Assembly: GCA_946570335.1 (NCBI GenBank)
Contig: CAMNYG010000009.1
Coordinates: 1 to 14,354, forward strand
DNA: 14,354 nucleotides
Direction: 5' to 3'
Source of the DNA: an uncultured Dietzia sp.
Lineage (GTDB): Bacteria > Actinomycetota > Actinomycetes > Mycobacteriales > Mycobacteriaceae
Each line of letters starts with the position of its first letter. Positions within the stretch are counted from its first letter, which is position 1. Below the pieces are notes generated by a model that was not told the DNA's origin, made no database searches, and worked only from the letters and a program-made list of their open reading frames with translations. Positions 6,541 through 13,104 of this stretch are shown here, piece after piece. A program made the position numbers and the translations under genes.

Positions 6541-7680
6541 TCAGCGCGCGATCAAGGGGATGTGCTGTTCTGCGGCGGTGTTGGCACCGTGGTGGCCGAG
6601 CAGCGAGGACTCCAGCTCCTCGTTCTGTGACCTGGTCAGGACCACCCCGCCGGTCGCGATCGCGATCACGTCGCCGAGTCGGCTCGCGTGCTCGCGGCCG
6701 GGGCCGAAGAGATGCTCATCGAGTGCCTGTTCCCTGGCGAGAACCCGCGCGTGACCACGGAGCTGTGAGGACCATGCGGCGAGCACGTCCTGTGCGGCCC
6801 CGTCCCGGGCGTAGGCGTGGCGCACGCGTGCCTCTCCGGCAACGGTGTTCACGTCCGCGAGCAGAGCGGGAGTCGTGTCGATGTCGATCGAGGTCTGCGC
6901 CGTCACCATTCCGTGATCAGCGGTAACGACCAGACGGCAGTCGGTCGGCAGGTCGGTGGCCAGATCGGCGATGAACGCGTCCACCTCCCGGAGAGAATGC
7001 AGCCACTCGGGTGAGCCCGGGCCGTGGATGTGGCCGATCATGTCGAGATCCCCGAAGTATGCGTACACGAACCGTCGCGTGCGGGACGGGTAGCTGACGG
7101 TGGCGGTCACCGCCCGATTGATCTCCTCGAGTGTGTTCGCCGGAAGGTAGGCACCATCTGCACGGAAGGCGGCGCGAGTGAGCCCGGAATCCCGGAAGTC
7201 CGCGCGCATGACGTAGGTGACCTCGACGCCATCGGTCGCGAGGAGCTCGAGGAGGCTCGGCATCGCCTGGACTTCACGAGGAGGGAAGCGATCGATCGCG
7301 GTGGGGCCACCGGAGGACTCGAGCGTCCACCTGAGTGGATTGAACGTGGTCGGGCCTGCCGAGTCGGAGATCTGGAAGCTGTACCCGACGATTCCGTGCT
7401 GAGAGCACGGGGCTCCCACGGCGAGGCTGGTCAGGCTGGTGGCCGTGGTGCTGGGAAATCCGGCGGAGATCATGCGGGTCGTCATCGACGCGAGGGTCGG
7501 CGCATGCTCGGCGTACTCACGAATCAGTTCCGCGCCCAGGCCGTCGACGAGCATGAGCACGGCGTCCCGGGATGGTTCCAGGTTCAACGGGTTGGGACCG
7601 TGTGCGCCCAGTGCCGCGGCGACGGACGGCATGACATCGGCCAGCGAGTGATTCGAGGGGGTGCGCGGGATCGTGACCAT
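6541..7680 (-). CDS. Alkaline phosphatase superfamily, type I phosphodiesterase/nucleotide pyrophosphatase
   Basis: A 379-residue two-metal hydrolase of phosphate diesters or nucleotides. The family site is complete: D46 in LMLVDGLGAE, the nucleophile Thr in FPSTTATSLTSLAVG (T78/T79), D213 and H217 in GDLDMIGHIHG, D255-H256 in VVTADHGMV, and a final His in GHHGANT (about 363-364). There is no signal peptide, so a cytosolic location is likely. The ATG at 7680 is chosen because GAGGGAGGGTG lies just upstream; the frame extends to a GTG at 7704, but that stretch contains the ribosome binding site. It is divergent from the secreted-protein gene at 7916, and a 110-base gap with a hairpin separates it from the ADH unit. 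The substrate is unknown. Confidence 0.85.
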   Translation of the reverse strand: MVTIPRTPSNHSLADVMPSVAAALGAHGPNPLNLEPSRDAVLMLVDGLGAELIREYAEHAPTLASMTTRMISAGFPSTTATSLTSLAVGAPCSQHGIVGYSFQISDSAGPTTFNPLRWTLESSGGPTAIDRFPPREVQAMPSLLELLATDGVEVTYVMRADFRDSGLTRAAFRADGAYLPANTLEEINRAVTATVSYPSRTRRFVYAYFGDLDMIGHIHGPGSPEWLHSLREVDAFIADLATDLPTDCRLVVTADHGMVTAQTSIDIDTTPALLADVNTVAGEARVRHAYARDGAAQDVLAAWSSQLRGHARVLAREQALDEHLFGPGREHASRLGDVIAIATGGVVLTRSQNEELESSLLGHHGANTAAEQHIPLIAR

Positions 7681-7861
7681 GCACCCACCCTCCCTCATCG
7701 ACACGGTGCGGGGTGCCGGAAATCTCGGTCCGGGTATTGCCTACGGGCCACTGCACACGCAGCTTTGAATCGATATGTGCCGTCTGTGGAGCGACGAAAT
7801 GTGGGCTGAGGGACTCCGGAGAGTAACGACCCCCAGTCTCAGGTGGATATGTGATGGACTC

Positions 7862-7893
7862 AAGGTCGTTCACCTTCCGGGGCGCGTGCCCCG
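7862..7893 (+). promoter_or_regulatory. Two adjacent small hairpins in the leader of the first secreted protein gene
   Basis: AAGGT (7862-7866) pairs with ACCTT (7872-7876), and CGGGGC (7878-7883) pairs with GCCCCG (7888-7893) around GCGT. They end 12 bases before the GGAGG ribosome binding site (7905-7909). They may affect mRNA stability or translation. The rest of the 235-base divergent spacer 7681-7915 must hold two promoters, but no convincing pair of boxes was found. Confidence 0.3.
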
Positions 7894-7915
7894 ACACCCA
7901 GTTCGGAGGCTGCCC

Positions 7916-8482
7916 ATGTCCAAGACCACCACCTATGCCGGCGCGCTCGCCGCCGCCCTGCTCTTCGCTTCGGCGGGTACCGCCGCCGCGCAGAGCGGCG
8001 AGATCGTCGAGTCGGTCTCCGGATCGGGTTCGGATTCCGGTGCGCTGTCGGCTTCCGCTCAGACGGCTGACGATGACCAGAGTGAGGGCGATGACAATGG
8101 CCGGGGCTCGGTCGGTGAGCTCGCTCCGGCCTCCGTCACCGGCTCTCTGCCCGGCTTCACCACGGGCCCGCTCGGCTCCACGGCGACGCTGGTCTGCAAC
8201 GTCGGCTCGGCGGCCGGTCTCGCGGCTACCGCGACCGGCATGCCGCTGCCCATCCCGATCAGCGGCATCTGTGCTGTGGTCAATCCGCTGGCAGCGTCTG
8301 GCGACGCGCTGCTGGGCGGCGACGTCCAGGGCTCGGTCGATGCGGTGATCGGTGGCATCCCGGTCGTCGGCGGTTCGGTGACGAAGAACATGGACACCTC
8401 TTCTGTCGCCGAGCAGGTGGAAGGCCTCGTGGGAGATCGTCTCGGCTCCGTCGCGGAGGGATCGCTCTCCCCGGCCAACTGA
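7916..8482 (+). CDS. Small secreted protein, paralogue A
   Basis: A 188-residue protein of unrecognised family. Residues 1-25 are a signal peptide (hydrophobic AGALAAALLFASAG, then TAAA before Q26). An acidic Ser/Asp-rich segment follows (about 30-65, including DDDQSEGDD). The core is SVTGSLPGFTTGPLGS (73-88), C94-N-x-G-S-A-A-G-L-A, a Pro-rich stretch (GMPLPIPISG), C119, then GGDVQGSVDAVIGGIPVVGG (134-153). Only two cysteines occur, both conserved in the next gene, suggesting one disulfide in the exported form. There is no lipobox, LPXTG or membrane anchor. The ATG at 7916 follows GGAGG by 6 bases. It is the upstream member of a tandem pair, divergent from the phosphodiesterase gene. An exported cell-envelope or extracellular role is inferred. 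Confidence 0.85.
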   Translation: MSKTTTYAGALAAALLFASAGTAAAQSGEIVESVSGSGSDSGALSASAQTADDDQSEGDDNGRGSVGELAPASVTGSLPGFTTGPLGSTATLVCNVGSAAGLAATATGMPLPIPISGICAVVNPLAASGDALLGGDVQGSVDAVIGGIPVVGGSVTKNMDTSSVAEQVEGLVGDRLGSVAEGSLSPAN

Positions 8483-8511
8483 CACTCCCCGGCCATCTGA
8501 GATAGCGGATT

Positions 8512-8531
8512 CCGGGCGGCCCGCCGCCCGG
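8512..8531 (+). terminator. Strong GC-rich hairpin between the two secreted-protein genes
   Basis: CCGGGCGG (8512-8519) and CCGCCCGG (8524-8531) form a perfect 8-bp stem with the tetraloop CCCG, 30 bases after the stop of paralogue A. No T-tract follows. It is the most stable-looking hairpin noted in the window and suggests that the two paralogues are transcribed separately. Confidence 0.5.
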
Positions 8532-8560
8532 CCGGATCGGCGGGCACGGTGGGCGTCCCA

Positions 8561-8612
8561 GTGTTGCAATATGGTAAAGCGCTGTTCATTTTTGAGCCGG
8601 CTGGCTAGGGTC
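8561..8612 (+). promoter_or_regulatory. AT-richer, promoter-like stretch upstream of paralogue B
   Basis: This stretch is clearly richer in A/T than its surroundings (TTGCAATATGGTAAAG and TTCATTTTTGAG). Candidate -10 elements are TATGGT (8570-8575) and TAGGGT (8606-8611), the latter 17 bases after TGTTCA (8583-8588). Which pair is used cannot be decided. Confidence 0.35.
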
Positions 8613-8674
8613 TACCCAGGTCAGGTGCGGTCCCCACCTGGGGACGCACAACTCGTTCCACCGGGAGGTCGACC

Positions 8675-9169
8675 ATGTCCAAAGCCATTGCCGCCGTCGG
8701 GGCGCTCGCAGCCGGGCTCGTCGTCCTGGCCGGCGCGCCCGCTCACGCGCAGTCGGTGCCCGAGCTGCCCGCGGACTACCTCGGCGAAGCCGGTGAGTTG
8801 CTGCCGGGCTCGGTGACCGGGTCGCTTCCGGGCTATGCCACCGGGCCGGTCGGCTCGGCGACCCATGCGGCATGTAACGCGGGCAGTGTCGCCGGACTGG
8901 CCGGCGCCGGGGTGCCGGGAATGGTCCGCCCCGTCTGCATGGTCGCCCCTGCTGTCGGCGAGGCGATCGACCAGTTCGTGCTGGGAGACCACCAGGGATC
9001 GGTGGATTCCATCATCGGCGGTGTCCCGTACGTCGGCAGTCTGCTGAGGCAGCTCGTTCCCACGGAGTCCGCGGTCGAGGCCGTGGAGGGTGTGGCGACG
9101 CCGGGCTCCGGTGAAGGGGTGGGTCGGCTCTCAGCCGAGTCGGTCTCGTCTCAGCTGCCCGGCAGCTGA
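8675..9169 (+). CDS. Small secreted protein, paralogue B
   Basis: A 164-residue protein paralogous to the preceding gene. Residues 1-25 form a signal peptide (AVGALAAGLVVLAGAPAHA before Q26). The shared core is SVTGSLPGYATGPVGS (46-61), C67-N-A-G-S-V-A-G-L-A, C88, then GDHQGSVDSIIGGVPYVG (104-121). It lacks the acidic insert of paralogue A, and its cysteines are 21 rather than 25 residues apart. Function is unknown; an exported location is predicted. The ATG at 8675 follows GGGAGG by about 6 bases. The 3' end overlaps the convergent siderophore synthetase gene by 39 bases (9131-9169). Confidence 0.85.
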   Translation: MSKAIAAVGALAAGLVVLAGAPAHAQSVPELPADYLGEAGELLPGSVTGSLPGYATGPVGSATHAACNAGSVAGLAGAGVPGMVRPVCMVAPAVGEAIDQFVLGDHQGSVDSIIGGVPYVGSLLRQLVPTESAVEAVEGVATPGSGEGVGRLSAESVSSQLPGS

Positions 9170-11743
9170 CGCCGCCCCGTCCGACACGGGATTGTCCAGG
9201 CATCCGGCGAACTGCAGGGAGCCCGCCTGGTCCGTGAGGTCCACCATCTGCCGGGTATCACGCAATTGGAGTCTGTTCAGGCAGGAGTGCCTGAACGTCG
9301 GTGCGAACAGCGCGTCCCAGGTGGGGCGATGCATCTCGTCGGAGCACTCACGCTCCTTGAGCGACAGCAGTCGGTTTCGGGTGAGCATCCAGAACTGGCC
9401 GGCGTCGAGCATCCCGGCCTCGTCGAGTATCGCGGAGAGATGGCGCAGCACACCGTCCATCACGTCGGTGTGGATGCTCAGGGCTGCGGTCTCGGCATCC
9501 ACGATGTGGCGGATTCGTCCGAGCCGGGGAGGCAGTGGACGGCCGGGCAGGTCCCGGACCACCGCCACCTCTTCGCCGATGTCCTTGAACAGTGCCCGCC
9601 TCGGGATCCGGTCCGGACCCACGACCAGGATCACGTTCTCGCCATGAGGCATGAACACCAGCCCGTGGACCAGCAGGCACCAGGCCACGGGGAGCAGGTA
9701 GGCATCGAGCAGGGCGTGAACCCACTCGGCGGCCTGGAGTCCGGAGCGTTCGACGAGTTCTGCGACGAGGGGTCGCCCGTGCAGGTCGACGTGCAGGAGT
9801 GCGGCCAGCGAGAAGGCTCGCTCGCCGGTCTCCAGCCGAGGGGTCGGGCTCTCGCGCCAGAGGGCGGCGATCATCTTGGTGTGAGGCCCCTCGTCCGAGA
9901 CCCCGGCATCGCAGGCGCCGTGAAAGGCGTCCCCGGTGTATCCGATGGCCGCGACCTCGCGCAGGACGCCCAGGCCGAGATCACGGAGGACCGGATCGGA
10001 GTGGACGAGCCCGGCGACCCAGTCGTTGACCGCAGGGGTGTCCCGCATGTATCGCGGGGACAGTCCGCGCGTGAAGCCCATGTTCTGCACTGCCAGGGCG
10101 GTCTTGACGTAGCCACGCTCGGGCCGGGTGAGGTTGAAGAAAGTGCGGACCGATTGCTGTGGACGGTACTCGTCGTCGGATTCACCGAGGTGGACGAGGT
10201 CTCGCCGGGCCAGGTCGGGGGCGAACGCCACGGCGATGGTGCGGTCCCACTGGTGTGGGTGCACGGGAAGGATCCGGTAGTCACCGGGATCGAGTCCGAG
10301 TCGGCGCAGCCGGTCATCACAGCTGGATAGGGCCTCGGCCGTGAACTCGCGCAGGGTGTGTTCGCGTTCGTCGAGACCCTCCACCGTCGTGAGCAGACTC
10401 AGGTCTCGCCGGACCGCGAGCCAGATCAGCCGGGTGGCTGTCTGTGCCTCGGGTGTGTACCGGTGCCGGTCGGTGAGTCCGAACCCGACTCGGCCGTTGT
10501 TGGCGACGAAGCCGGGATGCCCTTCGGTCATCGCGGCCTCGATGGTCTGCAGGTCCGCGTTCGCCAGTTCCCGGCAGGGACGGTCGCGGTGGTGCAGGCA
10601 GAACGCCGCCGATCCGAGGGTGGCGGCGATCTCCTCGAGATAGGTGCCCATCAGGTCATCGGGGATGCCCAGCCGGGGTGCGAACGCGATGATGAGTGCT
10701 TGTGCGTCCACCTCCATCTCGACGTCGTCGACGGTGCGCCGTATCGAGCTCTCGTCGACCACCCAGTGATCGAGGGGCAGGCGTCGTGCGCGGAAGGTCC
10801 AGGTCTCGCCGCCGGAATGGACCGCGTAGCTGCACAGGCCCTCCCGGGAGGTGGCGGCGGTTCGGCCATCGGGTTCGCAGAGTGTGTCCCAGGGGTGTGG
10901 CGTGAGGAGCCGCTCGTGGGAGAACTCGGCCAGAGCCTTGGCGCTGAGGTGGCGATGCGCGCGACGCATCGCGTGCCCCACGAGGTGTGCGTGGAGCGCG
11001 GGGCGAGCGGGGAGTGTCGGCGTCACCGGTGCCCGTGCCGGGCGCGGTGACGACGACGAGACCATCGTCGTCGAGCGGCCGATCTCAGACCCGCGATACC
11101 CCTGCGCGGTACAGGTGGACAGCAGCGCGGTCTTGTCGGGGAGGGCCAGTGGACCCGCTTCGCGAAAGCCGGCGCGGGAGTTGAGTCGATGCACAGCGGT
11201 GTTCCTGAGATCGGGCTCCACGACCACTCGTCGGGCCGGTGTGTCCGCGAGCAGGGGCACGCTGAACGCGGTCTCGCAGATCGCGCCCATCACGGCTGCG
11301 GTCGTGCCGCGGACCGGCGTGCGGGTGGGGGCCACGAGGAGGTGCATGCCGAGATCGCCGGGTTCGTGTGGGTAGCGACCGGCGAGTTCGAGCACGGATG
11401 GGTCGTAGAAGACCGCCAGCGCCACCCGGAGTCCGTCGAGTCTGATCAGGATCAAGCTGCGGTGTGGATTCGATATCCAGTCGGAGAGCATGTCCTCGAC
11501 CTGCGACACCGTCGTGCCGCACATTCCCCAGTAGGCCGATCCGGGGTGATCGAGCCAGGCGTGCGCGGTGTGGACGGATAGCAGACCCCCGGACGTGGCC
11601 GCGTCGGCCGACGAGAGCTCGGTCGACGAACGATCGAGTACGAGATGCTCGGCAGTGGCGAGCCCGGCCGGCGTGTTCACCGTGCACAGGGGTTCCGGCG
11701 CAGGGCCCGGGCGAGAGGTTGGTGTGTCGCGCGCGGCGGTCAT
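9131..11743 (-). CDS. desD: GNAT N-acyltransferase fused to IucA/IucC-family NIS siderophore synthetase (DesC-DesD type)
   Basis: An 870-residue cytosolic fusion. Residues about 50-215 resemble siderophore GNAT acyltransferases (AlcB/IucB/DesC type), with RRVVVEPDLRNTAVHRL and AGFREAGPLALPDKTALL; this part would acylate the hydroxylamine from an acyl-CoA. A Ser/Pro/Ala linker (about 218-250) leads to an NRPS-independent siderophore synthetase (about 255-850): ALAEFSHERLLTP, AMTEGHPGFVANNGRVGFG, LPVHPHQWD, LGESDDEY, RTFFNL, YVKTALAVQNMGFTRGLS, MPHGENVILV, ALFKDIGEE and SCLNRLQLRDTRQMVDL. From memory these match Streptomyces DesD closely, so ATP-dependent joining of N-hydroxy-N-succinyl (or similar) diamine units is likely. 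The ATG at 11743 follows AGGAGG and overlaps the hydroxylase stop by 4 bp. An 18-residue C-terminal tail after LDNPV overlaps the convergent secreted-protein gene. Confidence 0.92.
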   Translation of the reverse strand: MTAARDTPTSRPGPAPEPLCTVNTPAGLATAEHLVLDRSSTELSSADAATSGGLLSVHTAHAWLDHPGSAYWGMCGTTVSQVEDMLSDWISNPHRSLILIRLDGLRVALAVFYDPSVLELAGRYPHEPGDLGMHLLVAPTRTPVRGTTAAVMGAICETAFSVPLLADTPARRVVVEPDLRNTAVHRLNSRAGFREAGPLALPDKTALLSTCTAQGYRGSEIGRSTTMVSSSSPRPARAPVTPTLPARPALHAHLVGHAMRRAHRHLSAKALAEFSHERLLTPHPWDTLCEPDGRTAATSREGLCSYAVHSGGETWTFRARRLPLDHWVVDESSIRRTVDDVEMEVDAQALIIAFAPRLGIPDDLMGTYLEEIAATLGSAAFCLHHRDRPCRELANADLQTIEAAMTEGHPGFVANNGRVGFGLTDRHRYTPEAQTATRLIWLAVRRDLSLLTTVEGLDEREHTLREFTAEALSSCDDRLRRLGLDPGDYRILPVHPHQWDRTIAVAFAPDLARRDLVHLGESDDEYRPQQSVRTFFNLTRPERGYVKTALAVQNMGFTRGLSPRYMRDTPAVNDWVAGLVHSDPVLRDLGLGVLREVAAIGYTGDAFHGACDAGVSDEGPHTKMIAALWRESPTPRLETGERAFSLAALLHVDLHGRPLVAELVERSGLQAAEWVHALLDAYLLPVAWCLLVHGLVFMPHGENVILVVGPDRIPRRALFKDIGEEVAVVRDLPGRPLPPRLGRIRHIVDAETAALSIHTDVMDGVLRHLSAILDEAGMLDAGQFWMLTRNRLLSLKERECSDEMHRPTWDALFAPTFRHSCLNRLQLRDTRQMVDLTDQAGSLQFAGCLDNPVSDGAASAAGQLRRDRLG
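9151..9169. terminator. Palindrome at the convergent gene overlap, possible bidirectional terminator
   Basis: TCAGCTGCC (9151-9159), a single C, then GGCAGCTGA (9161-9169) form a perfect interrupted palindrome, foldable as a 7-bp stem with a CCCGG loop in RNA from either strand. It ends on the TGA stop of paralogue B and lies inside the last codons of the siderophore synthetase, where the two genes leave no other room for a terminator. There is no T-tract. Confidence 0.5.
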
Positions 11744-13104
11744 CGGACCTCCTGGGTCTGAGTGGGAGTGGGGGCGCCGAAGCGTTGGAAGGCGATCGAT
11801 GTCTCGACCGGGTAGATCTCTCGGCCACAGATGGTGCGAAGGATGATGCTGTTGCGCATCGCGCCCAGCCCGAGGTCGGGTGCGGTGAGCCCGTGGGTGT
11901 GCTCTTCCGCGTTCTGTACGTGGATGTACCGGTGGGCGTGGTCGACGGTGTGGTCTCGCGCGACGCGGTAGCGGCCGCGCTCGTCGCGGTCGATATCGGT
12001 GGCTATGCCATCGAGGAAGTCCGCCGGGGTGGGGCGGTATCCGGTGGCCATCACCAGCCCCTCAGTGGCGTGCTGCCATGTCTGGCCGGTGTCCGTGCAG
12101 CGCAGGTCCATGAGGAGCGACGGGCGAGGATTCCGCGGCCGGTCCCGAGACGCACGGCGCAGCCGGCGGGCGCCGTCGAGTGCGGTGGCCGCGGTGAGAA
12201 GGCCGCAGGGCAGACCGTGGACGGAGCGCCGATACAGGAGTTCGTGGATGCGGTTGATCAGTTCGGCGTCGATGCCCTTGTACAGCGAGCGCTGAGCTGG
12301 CAGTAGTTCGTCCCGAACCGCGGACGGGAGCGCGTGGAAGTGGTCGATGTACTCCGGCGAGGTCATCTCGAGGGTGAGTTTGGTGTACTCCATGGGGAAG
12401 AAGCGGGGCGAGCGCGTCACCCAGTCCACGCGGGGGCCGCCGGAGCCCGCCGCGGACAGCAGATCATGGTAGACCTCGGCCGCGGACTGGCCGCTGCCGA
12501 CGACCGTCACCGATCTCAGTCCGAGCAGCTCGTCACGTCGATTCAGGTAGTCGGACGCGTGGAGCGCGATCGTCCCGTCGCCGTCCAGGGTCTCGGGGGA
12601 CACAGGACTCCACGGGCTCGTGCCGACGCCCAGGACGAGGTGGCGGGTGCGGTATGTCTCGAGCCCGTCGGCGGTGCGGGCCGTGACCCGGTACACAGGT
12701 TCCGGCCCCGGGGCCTCGCGGTGTACATCGATCACCTCGCGCCCCCATTGCAGGCCTGCGACGTGATCGGCCGCCCATCGGCAGTACGCGTCGTACTCGA
12801 CGCGCAGCGGTTGGAAGTCTTCCCGGATGTAGAACTGATACAGGCGACGGACCTCCTTGAGGTACGCCAGGAACGAATACGGTGAGGTGGGATCGGCCAG
12901 CGTCACCAGGTCTGCGAGGAACGGGACCTGGATGGTGGCGTCGGAGAGCATGAGGCCGTGGTGCCACGCGAAGCCGTCCCGGGCATCGAGGAAGGCGGCG
13001 TCCAGGTCCAACGGTTCCGTCAGGCAGGCAAGGCCGAGGTTGAACGGACCTATACCGATACCGAGGAGGTCGAGGACCCGGCCTCCCGTCCCGGAGGCGC
13101 TCAC
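11740..13104 (-). CDS. desB: FAD/NADPH-dependent diamine N-hydroxylase for siderophore synthesis
   Basis: A 454-residue class B N-hydroxylating monooxygenase (IucD/PvdA/AlcA/DesB family). It would convert a diamine such as cadaverine to its N-hydroxy form. Visible sites are the FAD motif GIGIGPFNLGLA (15-26), the substrate/FAD loop TIQVPFLADLVTLADPTSPYSF (begins at 57), the NADPH motif GSGQSAAE (203-210), ATGY (353-356) and the C-terminal HGLTAPDLGLGAMRN. The AYLKEVRRLYQFYIREDF segment resembles the diamine-hydroxylating group rather than lysine or ornithine hydroxylases, but this is judged by eye. The GTG at 13104 lies in the decarboxylase stop (4-bp overlap) after GAGG; the frame extends to 13554 only as antiphase shadow of the decarboxylase. 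It is the middle gene of the operon. Confidence 0.92.
   Translation of the reverse strand: MSASGTGGRVLDLLGIGIGPFNLGLACLTEPLDLDAAFLDARDGFAWHHGLMLSDATIQVPFLADLVTLADPTSPYSFLAYLKEVRRLYQFYIREDFQPLRVEYDAYCRWAADHVAGLQWGREVIDVHREAPGPEPVYRVTARTADGLETYRTRHLVLGVGTSPWSPVSPETLDGDGTIALHASDYLNRRDELLGLRSVTVVGSGQSAAEVYHDLLSAAGSGGPRVDWVTRSPRFFPMEYTKLTLEMTSPEYIDHFHALPSAVRDELLPAQRSLYKGIDAELINRIHELLYRRSVHGLPCGLLTAATALDGARRLRRASRDRPRNPRPSLLMDLRCTDTGQTWQHATEGLVMATGYRPTPADFLDGIATDIDRDERGRYRVARDHTVDHAHRYIHVQNAEEHTHGLTAPDLGLGAMRNSIILRTICGREIYPVETSIAFQRFGAPTPTQTQEVR

Noticed and set aside
9266..10330. 354-codon plus-strand open frame opposite the siderophore synthetase
   Set aside because: It lies fully inside the DesD-like domain, whose motifs are continuous on the minus strand.
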